DNA from: Nostoc sp. 'Peltigera membranacea cyanobiont' 210A | GTDB taxonomy: Bacteria > Cyanobacteriota > Cyanobacteriia > Cyanobacteriales > Nostocaceae | Reading direction: 5' to 3' | NCBI RefSeq assembly: GCF_002246015.1 | Contig: NZ_NOLJ01000011.1 | Coordinates: 32,295 to 96,294, forward strand | DNA length: 64,000 bases | Part shown: in pieces, positions 17,765 through 26,700 of the stretch | How the letters are laid out: each line of letters begins with the position of its first letter | Numbering within the stretch: position 1 is the first letter of the stretch | Translations under genes and position numbers: made by a program | The notes under the pieces: model-generated | What the model was told of the DNA's origin: nothing | The model's database searches: none | Seen by the model: only the letters and a program-made list of their open reading frames with translations

Positions 17765-17855
17765 GTAATAGTCAGGATAAAAAACAAATTAATTGCCTGT
17801 AAATAGATCGCAAGGCAACAGGTTCTTGTTCTGGAAAACGGTCATTTAATAATGG

Positions 17856-17886
17856 AAAAGTCCGTTTTTGCGGACTTTATTTTTTG
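17856..17886. terminator. Hairpin terminator, possibly bidirectional
   Basis: 7-bp stem AAGTCCG / CGGACTT with loop TTTTTG and a TATTTTTT tail on the plus strand. In the minus direction, after the M48 protease gene, the stem is followed by only about four T residues, so termination there is weaker. No plus-strand gene precedes it closely. Confidence 0.6.
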
Positions 17887-17917
17887 AGTTATAAATAATC
17901 ATGTCTCAGTCGTTACA

Positions 17918-19855
17918 TTAACTTCGCTTTGGAGAAGGTTGTTTCTGCTTTGAAACACTAGGCTGAGGGTTTAAAAATGGTGGGATAGGGCAGTCTAGCG
18001 TCATGGCGATCGCTCTGAGTAAGTCTGCTTCTGAAGGAGTAACTTTGTTATCTAATAGTACCGTGTGGGCGCAAGCATCAACAATAGTCTGTTTGAGTTT
18101 AGGAGTAGCAAGACGCAGACGCTCAATACTTTTTTTGAGTTCAGTAAAATTACAGTTTAGTGGTTTTTCTGGTTTTTCTTGCTCCCCAGCTTTGGGGAGT
18201 CGAAAAACTCCAGAACGAAAAGCATAGGCGATGTCTTCAGTGGACGCATCCGGTTGGGAGTGTCCGACACGGGCAATTACGGACAATATTAATAGACTAT
18301 CTGGCCAAATCTGTTCGATGGAGGTGAATTCTACCGTTGTAGTAGATGCAGGATTTATACTAGGTTGAAGACGATGCCACAGTATTAACTGCAACACAAA
18401 ATGCCACAGCGATAAACTTCCGGTGGCTACAACTAAACCGTGGATGCATTTGCACACCCTTTGGCATTCTTTGGCAGAGTTTTGGCGCAATATAGGCACT
18501 GCCAAATCTACAAGTGGCAAGCGAATTCTGGGATCTAACTGGCTAATTTCCCTACTTAGTTGCAAGGTTTTCTCTACCAAATCAGCAGGTTGTACCTCTC
18601 GTAACCAAGCAATCTGACGTTCTTGAATTTGGAGATTTTCCGTATCTAACGCTAGCGCCAAAGCGATCGCCATTGCACTTTGTTGCTCACGCGCACCCAA
18701 ACGCAAAGATTCTGGTAACTGTGATAACAGCGCTTGAGCATGGGCAAAATGCTCTGGTGTAACGCTTCCAACTTGGTTTACAACCTGTGATGGCGTGGCG
18801 TTAGAACCACCAGCAAAGCCCATTGTTAGAGATTCCTGGGAAGGGGAAGGGGAACGCATCTGATTGCGAGATGGCATTGCTGCTAAATTACTGACGTTCA
18901 AACCCCCAACGCGGCGGATACGTTCTGCTAAGGGTGGGTGGGTAGAAAACATATTTTCCCAGAAAGAGGGGTTGAGGGCATTGCCAAAAAACATGTGGCT
19001 AGAGGCTTCTGCACCCGGCGATATTAAGCGTGAATCCATCTGTTGGAGTTTTTGAAAGACTCCGGTAAGTCCGTTGGGGTTGCGAGTGAACTGTACGGCT
19101 GAAGCATCAGCGAGAAATTCGCGTTGGCGAGAGACGGCGGCTTTAATCAAGCGTCCGCAAAGTAATCCGATACCGCCAATTGCCATTAGTGCCAAACCAA
19201 ACGCCCAGATAGGTAAACCCTTGTCTTCCTTTCCTAAGCGGAAGCTACCGCGAAGGCGCAACAGCAATTCCCCAGTTAAGTAAATGAACAAAATTCCATG
19301 CAGTAGTCCCACTAAACGCAAATTCAGCCGCATATCTCCATTGAGAATATGACTGAATTCGTGGCCGATGACTCCTTGTAGTTCATCCCGGCTCAGGTGT
19401 TCCAAAGTTCCACGGGTAACTCCAATTACAGCATCATTGGGCGTAAATCCGGCAGCAAAGGCATTAATGCCGGTTTCTCTGTCGAGGAGATAAACTTGGG
19501 GGACAGAAATACCAGAAGCGATCGCCATTTCCTCGACAATATTTAATAGTTGTCGCCCTTGTTCGTCGGCCATTTCTGGTAGCAGGAGTCTTCCTCCTAA
19601 CTCTTGGGCAATTACGCTTCCGCCCTCCCGGAGACAGGCAATTTTGTACAGACTTCCGATTGCGATCGCAATTATTGTAATCCCAGCCACGTAAAGAAAT
19701 ATCCCTGGATGCCACCAAACACGGGGAGCCATGCGAAACAGAAATAAAGTGACAATATAAATTGCCATAATCATGACTGCGATCGACAGGGAAAATAACC
19801 CAATTAATTGTTGCGTATTTTGGCGTGCCCGATCCTGATGTTCAAAGAAATTCAT
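17918..19855 (-). CDS. M48 family metalloprotease (HtpX-like) with long C-terminal domain
   Basis: Membrane zinc protease of 645 residues, about twice HtpX length. Seen: two N-terminal membrane segments (LIGLFSLSIAVMIMAIYIV, GIFLYVAGITIIAIAIGSL), the HEFSH zinc motif in ELQGVIGHEFSHILNGDMRL, the third ligand Glu in REFLADASAVQFTRNPNG, and more membrane helices (LLHGILFIYLTGELLL, AFGLALMAIGGIGLLCG). After ~residue 330 comes a low-complexity linker and a ~300-residue soluble domain with a TerB-like, helical look (ADLLRAIAMTLDCPIPPF). Six bases downstream of lemA, so co-transcribed. Likely membrane-protein quality control; substrate unknown. Confidence 0.9.
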   Translation of the reverse strand: MNFFEHQDRARQNTQQLIGLFSLSIAVMIMAIYIVTLFLFRMAPRVWWHPGIFLYVAGITIIAIAIGSLYKIACLREGGSVIAQELGGRLLLPEMADEQGRQLLNIVEEMAIASGISVPQVYLLDRETGINAFAAGFTPNDAVIGVTRGTLEHLSRDELQGVIGHEFSHILNGDMRLNLRLVGLLHGILFIYLTGELLLRLRGSFRLGKEDKGLPIWAFGLALMAIGGIGLLCGRLIKAAVSRQREFLADASAVQFTRNPNGLTGVFQKLQQMDSRLISPGAEASSHMFFGNALNPSFWENMFSTHPPLAERIRRVGGLNVSNLAAMPSRNQMRSPSPSQESLTMGFAGGSNATPSQVVNQVGSVTPEHFAHAQALLSQLPESLRLGAREQQSAMAIALALALDTENLQIQERQIAWLREVQPADLVEKTLQLSREISQLDPRIRLPLVDLAVPILRQNSAKECQRVCKCIHGLVVATGSLSLWHFVLQLILWHRLQPSINPASTTTVEFTSIEQIWPDSLLILSVIARVGHSQPDASTEDIAYAFRSGVFRLPKAGEQEKPEKPLNCNFTELKKSIERLRLATPKLKQTIVDACAHTVLLDNKVTPSEADLLRAIAMTLDCPIPPFLNPQPSVSKQKQPSPKRS

Positions 19856-19861
19856 AGATTT

Positions 19862-20449
19862 CTAAAAAGACACGCGTGGAGCATTTCTGATTTCTGGAGT
19901 AGCTTCGGGGAGCAATTCTGCAACAGTAAAGTTAAATGTATTTGCCACCAGGTTGCTGGGGAAAGATTCGCTCTTGGTGTTGTAAAGTGTCACCGCGTCA
20001 TTAAAAGCCTGACGGGCAAAAGCAATCCGGTTTTCAGTGGAAGATAATTCTTCCATAACCTGAGTCATGGCGCGATCGGCTTTCAATTCTGGATAAGATT
20101 CTGAAAGTACCATCAACCGACTTAACGCACCCGTCAGTGCCCCTTCAGCATTGCCCAACTGTTGCATCGCTTGGGGATCTCCAGGATTTTGAGCGGCACG
20201 ACTGCTAGCATTAATTGCAGAGTTTCGGGCGGCAATAACTGCTTCTAAGGTTTCTCGCTCATGTTTCATATACCCTTTGGCTGTTTCCACCAAGTTGGGA
20301 ATTAAGTCATAGCGGCGCTGTAATTGAACATCGATTTGAGAGTAAGCATTTTTGTAACGGTTGCGATACTTAACTAAATCGTTGTAGCTATTAATGATAA
20401 TTACAGCAACAATGGCGACTAAAGCAACAGCAAATATTAAAAGCCCCAT
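19862..20449 (-). CDS. lemA: LemA family protein
   Basis: A 195-residue LemA protein: one N-terminal membrane anchor (LLIFAVALVAIVAVIIINSY) followed by the conserved RNRYKNAYSQIDVQLQRRYDLIPNLVETAKGYMKHE and FNDAVTLYNTKSESFPSNLVA segments that make a helical bundle. LemA genes are typically paired with M48 peptidases, as here: the protease start follows by 6 bases. The biochemical role is unsettled. ATG start at 20449. Confidence 0.94.
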   Translation of the reverse strand: MGLLIFAVALVAIVAVIIINSYNDLVKYRNRYKNAYSQIDVQLQRRYDLIPNLVETAKGYMKHERETLEAVIAARNSAINASSRAAQNPGDPQAMQQLGNAEGALTGALSRLMVLSESYPELKADRAMTQVMEELSSTENRIAFARQAFNDAVTLYNTKSESFPSNLVANTFNFTVAELLPEATPEIRNAPRVSF

Positions 20450-20621
20450 ATTTTTAGATTATTTCCATCAGGTACTTACTTTTTTGCAGATTTACCAATC
20501 ACGGTAATCTTCATATCCAGCAGAATTTATGTGGATATAAAGATGAGTCTACTTGTCGCAAGTTGGCTTCGTCGTCTGTAAAATTAGTTACGCAAGTTTA
20601 CTGATGTAGGATTTTTTAAAT

Positions 20622-20807
20622 AACCGCAGAGGCGCAGAGAACGCAGAGTGAAATAAATTAAAGTTTGTAGTAAGGACTTTAGTCCTGATAATCCTTGCTC
20701 TGAACGATAAATCGCTCACTCAAACTAAAAGTTTATTTTATTGTATTTAATTATGTCTACCTACTTATCATCTCTCTTTTCTCTGTGTACTCTGCGCCTC
20801 TGCGGTT
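20622..20807. repeat. Long inverted repeat (AACCGCAGAGGCGCAGAGA arms)
   Basis: Left arm 20622-20648 (AACCGCAGAGGCGCAGAGAA then CGCAGAG) and right arm 20781-20807 (CTCTGTGTACTCTGCGCCTC then TGCGGTT) are near-perfect complements about 130 bases apart. A single right-type arm recurs at 56071-56106. The space between the arms holds another dispersed repeat. Confidence 0.85.
20651..20725. repeat. Dispersed repeat copy A
   Basis: Starts AAATAAATTAAAGTTTGTAG, continues TAAGGACTTTAGTCCT (itself a palindrome: AGGACTTTAGTCCT) and ends around CGATAAATCGCT. A copy with a few base changes lies at 31112-31185 in the same orientation. Confidence 0.85.
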
Positions 20808-20831
20808 GATTAAAAATTCTAGCCAGATATG

Positions 20832-21083
20832 TCACCCATGAATATGCATAAATAGGGAATAACCACTGGCAGCAAAAATAAAAAGGATGGCGGCAGGAAA
20901 AATTACTACATCCCTGACAATAAATAAAATCCAATCTTTTCTTAGTTCTTGTTTAAACTTGAGTTCTCGCAGTTTTTGCTCAACTTCTAAGTCTTCTGGT
21001 GACTGCAAGTTGGCAGGTGACAAAATTAGCGGATTATCGCCTTTGCTGGCAATTCTTTTTGATAAATCTGTTATATCTGTCAT
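20832..21083 (-). CDS. Small hypothetical protein with C-terminal membrane segment
   Basis: An 83-residue protein not recognised. Seen: a polar N-terminus (MTDITDLSKRIASKGDNPLI), a charged coiled-coil-like helix (DLEVEQKLRELKFKQELRKD) and a C-terminal hydrophobic segment (IVRDVVIFPAAILFIFAASG). This layout fits a tail-anchored membrane protein. It lies in the same orientation as psaK upstream and lemA downstream, but the psaK terminator hairpin separates it from psaK. Confidence 0.55.
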   Translation of the reverse strand: MTDITDLSKRIASKGDNPLILSPANLQSPEDLEVEQKLRELKFKQELRKDWILFIVRDVVIFPAAILFIFAASGYSLFMHIHG

Positions 21084-21117
21084 GCTGTTGAGATACTGAT
21101 ATTACTTAGTCTCTCAT

Positions 21118-21149
21118 AAAAAAGAGCCAGAGAGTTAGTTCTCTGGCTC
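21118..21149 (-). terminator. Rho-independent terminator of psaK
   Basis: Perfect 10-bp stem GAGCCAGAGA / TCTCTGGCTC with a 6-base loop; read leftward it is followed by TTTTTTATGAG. It lies about 50 bases after the psaK stop codon. Confidence 0.9.
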
Positions 21150-21199
21150 AAAGCTGGAGACAAAAGAATCATCAAATAAAGGCTAACTTGGGTAAGAAC

Positions 21200-21460
21200 C
21201 TAAATTCTTCCCAGGTTATGCAGCCCTAAAATAGTGCCCACACCTAAGATATGGCCAAAGGCAGCACTTGCTAAAAAGGCTGGTAAACCAAAATTACCAA
21301 GGAAATTACCTGAGGGTAGTTTTGGTTCTGCGTTGGGATACCTGATGCTAGATTTGCCAAAGGCAATGGCAACGATATTAGCAATAATCATAATCAGTCC
21401 AACTGTAGGACTCCATTGCAGAGGTGTGGTTGCAGCAGCGAGTAAGGTTGAAGTCAACAC
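21200..21460 (-). CDS. psaK: Photosystem I subunit PsaK
   Basis: An 86-residue two-helix membrane subunit at the edge of photosystem I. Seen: LQWSPTVGLIMIIANIVAIA for the first helix, the conserved loop KSSIRYPNAEPKLPSGNFLG, and GLPAFLASAAFGHILGVGTI for the second. The short N-terminus (MLTSTLLAAATTP) precedes the first helix as in other cyanobacterial PsaK. Monocistronic, with its own terminator. Nostocales often have several psaK paralogues; which one this is cannot be told. Confidence 0.96.
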   Translation of the reverse strand: MLTSTLLAAATTPLQWSPTVGLIMIIANIVAIAFGKSSIRYPNAEPKLPSGNFLGNFGLPAFLASAAFGHILGVGTILGLHNLGRI

Positions 21461-21955
21461 CTAGATTTGCTCCTGAAATTTATTAATGGTTGAAAACATA
21501 ATCTGAAACTTTCCGAAGCAAATTCAAGAAATTACCCGATTTTGCATCAATATTTAACAGTTATTCTTACTACTTAATAAAATATGAGTTCAACGCAGCG
21601 ATCTGAATGTGGTAGCTAGTTTTAATTTAAATATCCGAAACAAGCAAAATTCTAGTCTTTATTTATACTTAAATAACAGTGATTATGATGAAATTATTTC
21701 AATGCATCTATAGCAATTTGTGCAGGAGTTACGAATAAAAAGATCCTGACTTTTTGAAGGATATAGCTGAAGTAAGAAATTTAAGGAGCGGATTCACCTT
21801 TTGGTAGATTTAGACAGAATCATCAAAACTGTATATTTGGATGGGATAACACATAATTTGCCGCAAAACCTCATGCTAAATCAGTAATTTCAAGATTGAC
21901 AGATGAAATTTTGATTGAATTCTAGTTAATTTGTTCCTTAAGTTCCTCAAAAGCC
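21461..21955. other. Divergent intergenic region psaK / adaptor gene
   Basis: About 495 AT-rich bases holding the promoters of psaK (leftward) and the adaptor gene (rightward). No ORF, tRNA or clear palindrome was found. Confidence 0.4.
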
Positions 21956-23266
21956 ATGACATCCCCTGAGCCTCAAACTGATTTTGGAGAAAAAGCTCCA
22001 CAAACGTCATTTGAGCCACCTTCTGGAAAACGGCGGTGGCTTTGGTTGAGTTTAGCCGCACTCTTATTGTTAGGGGGCGGAGCAACTCTAGTCTGGCGTT
22101 TACTCACTCCACAAAATTCAGCACCTTCAAATACTAACGCTCAACCTCAAGGGGTAAGAGTCAAAATATCAACAGTACAAAGCGGCATAATTGAGGAAAG
22201 TTCAGATTTTATTGCTAGTCTAAAATCCCTGCGCTCAGTCACACTCCAACCGAGGATTCAGGGTCAAGTTACCCAGATACTTGTCAAATCGGGAGATCCT
22301 GTCGTCGAAGGAGCTGCAATTCTCCAAGTAGATCCTACACGACCAGCAGGTATCAGTGGAAGCAATACTGTGCCTCAAGCATTTTTAGTGCAACTGGCAA
22401 ATGCCCGCGCCACACTCAAATCTTTAGAAGCAGAACGACCATCCTACGTTGCGAATCTGCAATTGTACCAGCAGAACTACGAAAAGTTTGTCAGCCTAGC
22501 TGAACAAGGAGCCGTGTCTCGACAGACTAGCAATCAGTTTGCTAATCGGCTGGCCAATGCTAAGACTAGTCTGGATGCAATTGATTCCAGAATTCAAGCA
22601 CAACGAGCCACCATCTTGCAGGCTGAAAAATCCTTGCAGCAATCTAATGTAAATACTCAAACACAACAGCCCCAGTCTGACAAAATTACCGCTCCTTTTA
22701 GTGGCACAGTTGGCAATATCCCTGTGAAAGTGGGTGATTTAGTTAATACTTCTACACCATTAGTTAATATCACACAAAATCGACCTTTAGAAGTGAATAT
22801 CTCTGTACCACTACAGCAAGGGCCTCAATTGCGTAAGGGTATGCCAGTAGAGGTGATGAACACACAAGGTCAAAAGCTTGGTAGAAGTAGGATATTTTTT
22901 ATTGCACCCAATGCCAGCAATGAAACACAAACGATACTGATTAAAGCACTTTTTGACAACACTAACGGTCAGCTACGTGCAGATCAATTAGTCAGAGCGA
23001 GAGTGTTCTGGAATCAGCGCCCCGGAGTTTTAATTCCCACAACAGCAATGACTCGTGTAGGCGGGGACACTTTTGTTTATGTAGTTGAAACAGAGATATC
23101 TCCCCAAGGTGTATCCCAACAAGTAGCTCGGCAAAGACGAGTGAAGCTAGGCGAGATTAAAGGTAACAATTACCAAGTTATTGAAGGATTACAGCCAGAA
23201 GATAAAGTTATTATTTCAGGGTTGCTCAATCTCAGGGATGGTGTTGCGATCGTTCCAGAATTTTAA
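21956..23266 (+). CDS. HlyD/AcrA-type efflux periplasmic adaptor
   Basis: A 436-residue membrane-fusion protein linking an inner-membrane pump to an outer-membrane channel. Seen: one N-terminal anchor (WLWLSLAALLLLGGGATLVW), a barrel-sandwich hybrid half (VTLQPRIQGQVTQILVKSGD), a long alpha-helical hairpin (residues ~145-240, rich in Gln/Ala), the second lipoyl half (ITAPFSGTVGNIPVKVGDLV) and a beta-barrel/MPD region (RRVKLGEIKGNNYQVIEGLQ, DKVIISGLLNLRDG). It resembles RND adaptors of the AcrA/MexA group, but no pump gene follows within 500 bases, so it is an orphan here or works with a distant pump. ATG 21956. Confidence 0.9.
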   Translation: MTSPEPQTDFGEKAPQTSFEPPSGKRRWLWLSLAALLLLGGGATLVWRLLTPQNSAPSNTNAQPQGVRVKISTVQSGIIEESSDFIASLKSLRSVTLQPRIQGQVTQILVKSGDPVVEGAAILQVDPTRPAGISGSNTVPQAFLVQLANARATLKSLEAERPSYVANLQLYQQNYEKFVSLAEQGAVSRQTSNQFANRLANAKTSLDAIDSRIQAQRATILQAEKSLQQSNVNTQTQQPQSDKITAPFSGTVGNIPVKVGDLVNTSTPLVNITQNRPLEVNISVPLQQGPQLRKGMPVEVMNTQGQKLGRSRIFFIAPNASNETQTILIKALFDNTNGQLRADQLVRARVFWNQRPGVLIPTTAMTRVGGDTFVYVVETEISPQGVSQQVARQRRVKLGEIKGNNYQVIEGLQPEDKVIISGLLNLRDGVAIVPEF

Positions 23267-23339
23267 TTAAGGGGAGTAGAGAGGAGGAGCAGGGGAGAAG
23301 TCTCAATCTTGTCTCCTACCAATCTTCACCCCAGAGCGT

Positions 23340-23640
23340 TAACTATAGCGATCGCTCTTTGTTGGAGAACTTGTAAAGTAGTCTCTAGGTGTCTATCTAT
23401 GCAATACACTCTGAACTCACTTCCATTCTTTTCTCCTAAAAAGAAAGCATTGGTGAAATTTTAAGATATAACTCGTTTTGTCAATAGTGATTACGCTGTA
23501 AATTATCTATAATATCGAGTATCTAATTAAGCTTTATACTAAATTTTATGGCAAGGATGAACGATGCTTTTAAATATGCGTAGGCGTAGCTAGTCTTGTC
23601 TATGAAACGCTATGCGAAGGCATCACAGGCTAGAAATTTA
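23340..23640. repeat. Repeat-bearing intergenic region
   Basis: A HIP1-like GCGATCGC near 23347, and around 23578-23630 a repeat fragment, TAGGCGTAGCTAGTC with ACGCTATGCGAAGGCATC, related to the GCGTAGC/GCGAAGGC repeats elsewhere in the window. No gene seen. Confidence 0.5.
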
Positions 23641-23684
23641 CGTTTATAACCTCGATTTTGACTAAATTTAATCACCACTACTTA

Positions 23685-23719
23685 TTGGTGACAGGTTAAT
23701 GACCTTAACCTGTCACCAA
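23685..23719. promoter_or_regulatory. Perfect hairpin upstream of a secreted-protein gene
   Basis: TTGGTGACAGGTTA and TAACCTGTCACCAA form a perfect 14-bp stem with a 7-base loop. It ends about 50 bases before the ATG at 23768 and has no T-run. It could be an operator, an mRNA-stabilising stem or a repeat; sequence alone does not decide. Confidence 0.5.
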
Positions 23720-23767
23720 TGAGTAAAAGTAAGCAATTACTTGATTACGTAACAGAGGTAAACAATT

Positions 23768-24223
23768 ATGTCAGTGAAAATCATCCAATCTAAGTGCGGT
23801 TTAGTTTTAACTTGTTTAGTTGGACAGATAATGTTGTTGGCTGCGCCAGTACAAGCTGGAGTGGAGGGCAAAAGCTACGATGTCAATGTTAATTCGAGTC
23901 AGGGAGATAATTTTACTGCTTGTTTTGAATTTAACGCCGATGGTAGGAGCCTTCGCTTTGTTGGACTAGATGCTACTTATAGCCGTACAAATCTAGGTCG
24001 GGATCAGAGAAATTGGCAAGCAGTAACAAGTCCAAATTCAGAAGAAAGTATCGCACTTAGCGGTCAAGTAAGAGGAGACTTTGTTCCAGATCGGAGGATA
24101 AGTGGTAATGCTATCAATTCCCAAGGCACTACTTATACATTTAATGGAACACTCTTATCTGAGCCAACATGTCCGATTGAGATTGAATCCGAGATAGGTC
24201 TAGAAAATCCCTTCTTCAAATAA
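23768..24223 (+). CDS. Hypothetical secreted protein
   Basis: A 151-residue protein not recognised. Seen: a signal peptide (GLVLTCLVGQIMLLAAPVQA, cleavage after VQA likely) and a mature part of ~120 residues with alternating beta-type segments (GKSYDVNVNSSQGDNFTACF, RSLRFVGLDATYSR, TTYTFNGTLLSEPTCPIEIE). Two Cys in the mature part could form a disulfide. AGAGG lies about 10 nt before the ATG. Preceded by a perfect hairpin. Periplasmic or extracellular; function unknown. Confidence 0.7.
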   Translation: MSVKIIQSKCGLVLTCLVGQIMLLAAPVQAGVEGKSYDVNVNSSQGDNFTACFEFNADGRSLRFVGLDATYSRTNLGRDQRNWQAVTSPNSEESIALSGQVRGDFVPDRRISGNAINSQGTTYTFNGTLLSEPTCPIEIESEIGLENPFFK

Positions 24224-24484
24224 TTTAATCTACGCAGATATGATAAACCAGATGAGCTTTTGGTTAACGAAGACAGACAATTTCTAAAAGATGTTGGGCA
24301 CGTATCCTCACCTTTTGCAAAGTATTTTCATTTCTCCCGCCTGAGAGTTACTTGAATTCGCTGGCGGGATTTTGGCTGGATTGAAGTCGGCAGTTTGAGC
24401 AGCGATCGCTAAATTTAACCTTAGTACAGTACCTTTAACAATAGATAATCACTTTAGTTAACCAAAATTAAACTCGATTAATCT

Positions 24485-25225
24485 ATGGCATCTTTAACAG
24501 GGAAAGTTGCAATTATCACTGGTGCATCGCGGGGAATTGGACGAGCGATCGCACTAAAATTAGCTGGTAACGGTGCATCTATTGTCGTTAACTATGCGGG
24601 GAATGCAGGCAAAGCACAAGAAGTTGTTGCAGAAATTGAAAAGTTGGGAGTAGAAGCGATCGCTATCCAAGCTGATATTAGCAAAGTAGCCGACATCCAA
24701 CGGTTATTTGAGCAAACACTTGAACGCTTTGGCAAACTCGATATTTTGGTCAATAATGCCGGAATCGCCTTCTATAAACCAATTTCTCAGGTGACAGAAG
24801 AAGATTTCGACGCGATTTTTGCCATTAACGTCAAAGGCACTTATTTTACTTGCCAGCAAGCGGCGCAACACATGGCAGAAGGGGGACGGATTATCAACTT
24901 TTCCTCATCTACTACAGTGATGATGCTGCCAACTTATAGTGCTTATGTAGGAACTAAGGGTGCTGTTGAACAAATCACGCGGGTACTAGCTAAAGAATTG
25001 GGTGCAAAAGCGATCGCAGTTAATGTTATTTCTCCTGGCCCCACCGATACAGAACTATTCCGAGAAGGCAAAACACAAGAACAGATAGATCGTTTAGCCC
25101 AAATGGCTGCTTTTGGCAAACTGGGAGATGTGCAAGAAATCGCCGATGTAGTAGCGTTTCTCGCTAGCGACGAAGCTAGGTGGATCACTGGGCAAAACAT
25201 TCGTGTCAACGGTGGAATCGCGTGA
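24485..25225 (+). CDS. Short-chain dehydrogenase/reductase
   Basis: A 246-residue classical SDR with NAD(P)(H) Rossmann fold. Seen: TGASRGIGRAIALKLA cofactor motif, ADISKVADIQ, LVNNAGIAF (NNAG), catalytic Ser in INFSSSTTVM, YVGTK for the Tyr-x3-Lys pair, and PGPTDTELF. Length and motifs are like FabG/3-oxoacyl-ACP reductase and glucose dehydrogenase groups; substrate cannot be set. It is immediately followed by the remains of an old-yellow-enzyme gene, so it may once have been part of a two-gene redox unit. Confidence 0.9.
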   Translation: MASLTGKVAIITGASRGIGRAIALKLAGNGASIVVNYAGNAGKAQEVVAEIEKLGVEAIAIQADISKVADIQRLFEQTLERFGKLDILVNNAGIAFYKPISQVTEEDFDAIFAINVKGTYFTCQQAAQHMAEGGRIINFSSSTTVMMLPTYSAYVGTKGAVEQITRVLAKELGAKAIAVNVISPGPTDTELFREGKTQEQIDRLAQMAAFGKLGDVQEIADVVAFLASDEARWITGQNIRVNGGIA

Positions 25226-25418
25226 TCAAAAGCAACTTTAGTATACATTATCTGTACGGGAACTTACTTAGAAGAGCAAGTGGCAGGATGGCGGTTGATA
25301 ACTAATGCAGTACACGAACAAGGGGGCAGAATTTTTTTGCAACTCATGTCCGCATAATTAGTTATGATTTCCACAGTCATTGCACCCCACCCCCAACCCC
25401 TCCCCGCTCTTCGGGAGG

Positions 25419-26700
25419 CAGGGTGGATTAATTGTGGAGAGAGAAAAAGTTTTCTGACTCGACCGTTGGACTCATAGGTATTCTGGAAGAGAAGTCAAAG
25501 TGCTCAAATAGCGCATCAAAAATCATTTGAAGTTGGTTAGCCATCAGCCTTAACGCTTCAGGAAGAGTCCGACAATGTAACTGACGAGCGAGGGAAACTA
25601 AAAACTGTCTGACCATCGCCCAATTAGCTGGTGAAAAACCGCCAGTATGAATACAGTTATCTTCATTTAAAGTTACATCCTTGACCCAATGAAGTTGATT
25701 TTCGATTGACCAATGGCCACGAATAAGGAGAGCGAATTTTGAGGCTGAACAATTTAAGCTACTCAAATAAAAGTGTCGTTCATGATAATCAACAATCTGA
25801 CGACGACTTTTCTTTCCTTGAGGTCGAGTTCCATGTCTGTTAACCTCAACTAAACTTTTAGCGGCAACCCAATCAGGTAATGACTCAGATGGAATTGGAT
25901 AGACTTTGACTTGACGAGTGGTCTTTCGTCCATGCAAATTTTCATAATGGTGATTGGTATCGATAGCGATTGAGGATTCAGCTAGCTCAGTAGCTACTTT
26001 CAGCAGATTTGGCTGGTTTCCTTTAATAGTAATAATGTAGTCATTTTCTCCCTCAATAATTAACTCAACAGTTTTTTTTGGCAATGTAGCGCATCTGCTG
26101 TAATCACGACATGATACCCAGAAAGTGTTTTAATTAGCTCTTCTACCACACTAATCTCACTATGAGCGTGATTCTCCATAGCTTGATGTCTGACTACCCA
26201 TCCTTGCTGATGACTATAAACTGAAACGATACTCACAAAGTTTTGATAAGATTTATTTCCCCCTGTGACAGTACTTTTAATACATTTACCATCGATGGCA
26301 AATAATTCTTTGTGATTAATTGGCAAACTATTTTCTGCCCAGACGTTAAACAGTTCAGCTAATATCTGAAAATCAATAGACATCATGATATTTCTAAATG
26401 TTGATGCTGACGGAAATTGAATATCTGGAGATAAATCTAATAATTTGATTAGGGATAATCGATGATTTTTAGTGAACTCAGCTAAAGGTTTATATCCCCA
26501 ATATCCTGTGCAACTACCTAACAAAACTATAGTTAGTATTATCCAAAGTCTATGTCTAATCCCTCTGGCATGTCGATAATCGGGAACCCCTTGAATTGCT
26601 TCGATTAAATTCATTCCCAACTTTCCTCTGGTTTTGGTCTTTTTCTCAAGGAATCATTCTTCCATGTTATATTTTCTCTCTCGACAATTAATCCACCCTG
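25419..26700 (-). mobile_element. ISAs1-type insertion sequence, 1282 bp
   Basis: Terminal inverted repeats of 29 bp with one mismatch (25419-25447 and 26672-26700; outer end CAGGGTGGATTAATTGT) bound one transposase unit. The transposase stop codon lies inside the left inverted repeat. A 19-bp direct repeat flanks the element, longer than the 8-10 bp I recall for this family, so part of it may pre-date insertion. Both ends are intact; the transposase is in two frames. Confidence 0.88.
25428..26614 (-). CDS. ISAs1 family transposase, split by a -1 frame change
   Basis: DDE-type transposase related to the E. coli H-repeat (YhhI) proteins. The first ORF (26614 to 26060) has the N-terminal DUF4338-like part, IQGVPDYRHARGIRHRLWII, and ELFAIDGKCIKST with the first catalytic Asp, and ends at ADALHCQKK. 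The second (to 25428) continues KTVELIIEGENDYIITIKGN, YLSSLNCSASKFALLIRGHW and SIENQLHWVKDVTLNEDNCI. The change falls on a run of eight A (about 26069-26076); a -1 slip on A-AAA-AAA restores the family sequence exactly. This may be programmed frameshifting, transcriptional slippage or a one-base mutation. Start ATG 26614; TTG 26620 is the alternative. Confidence 0.88.
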
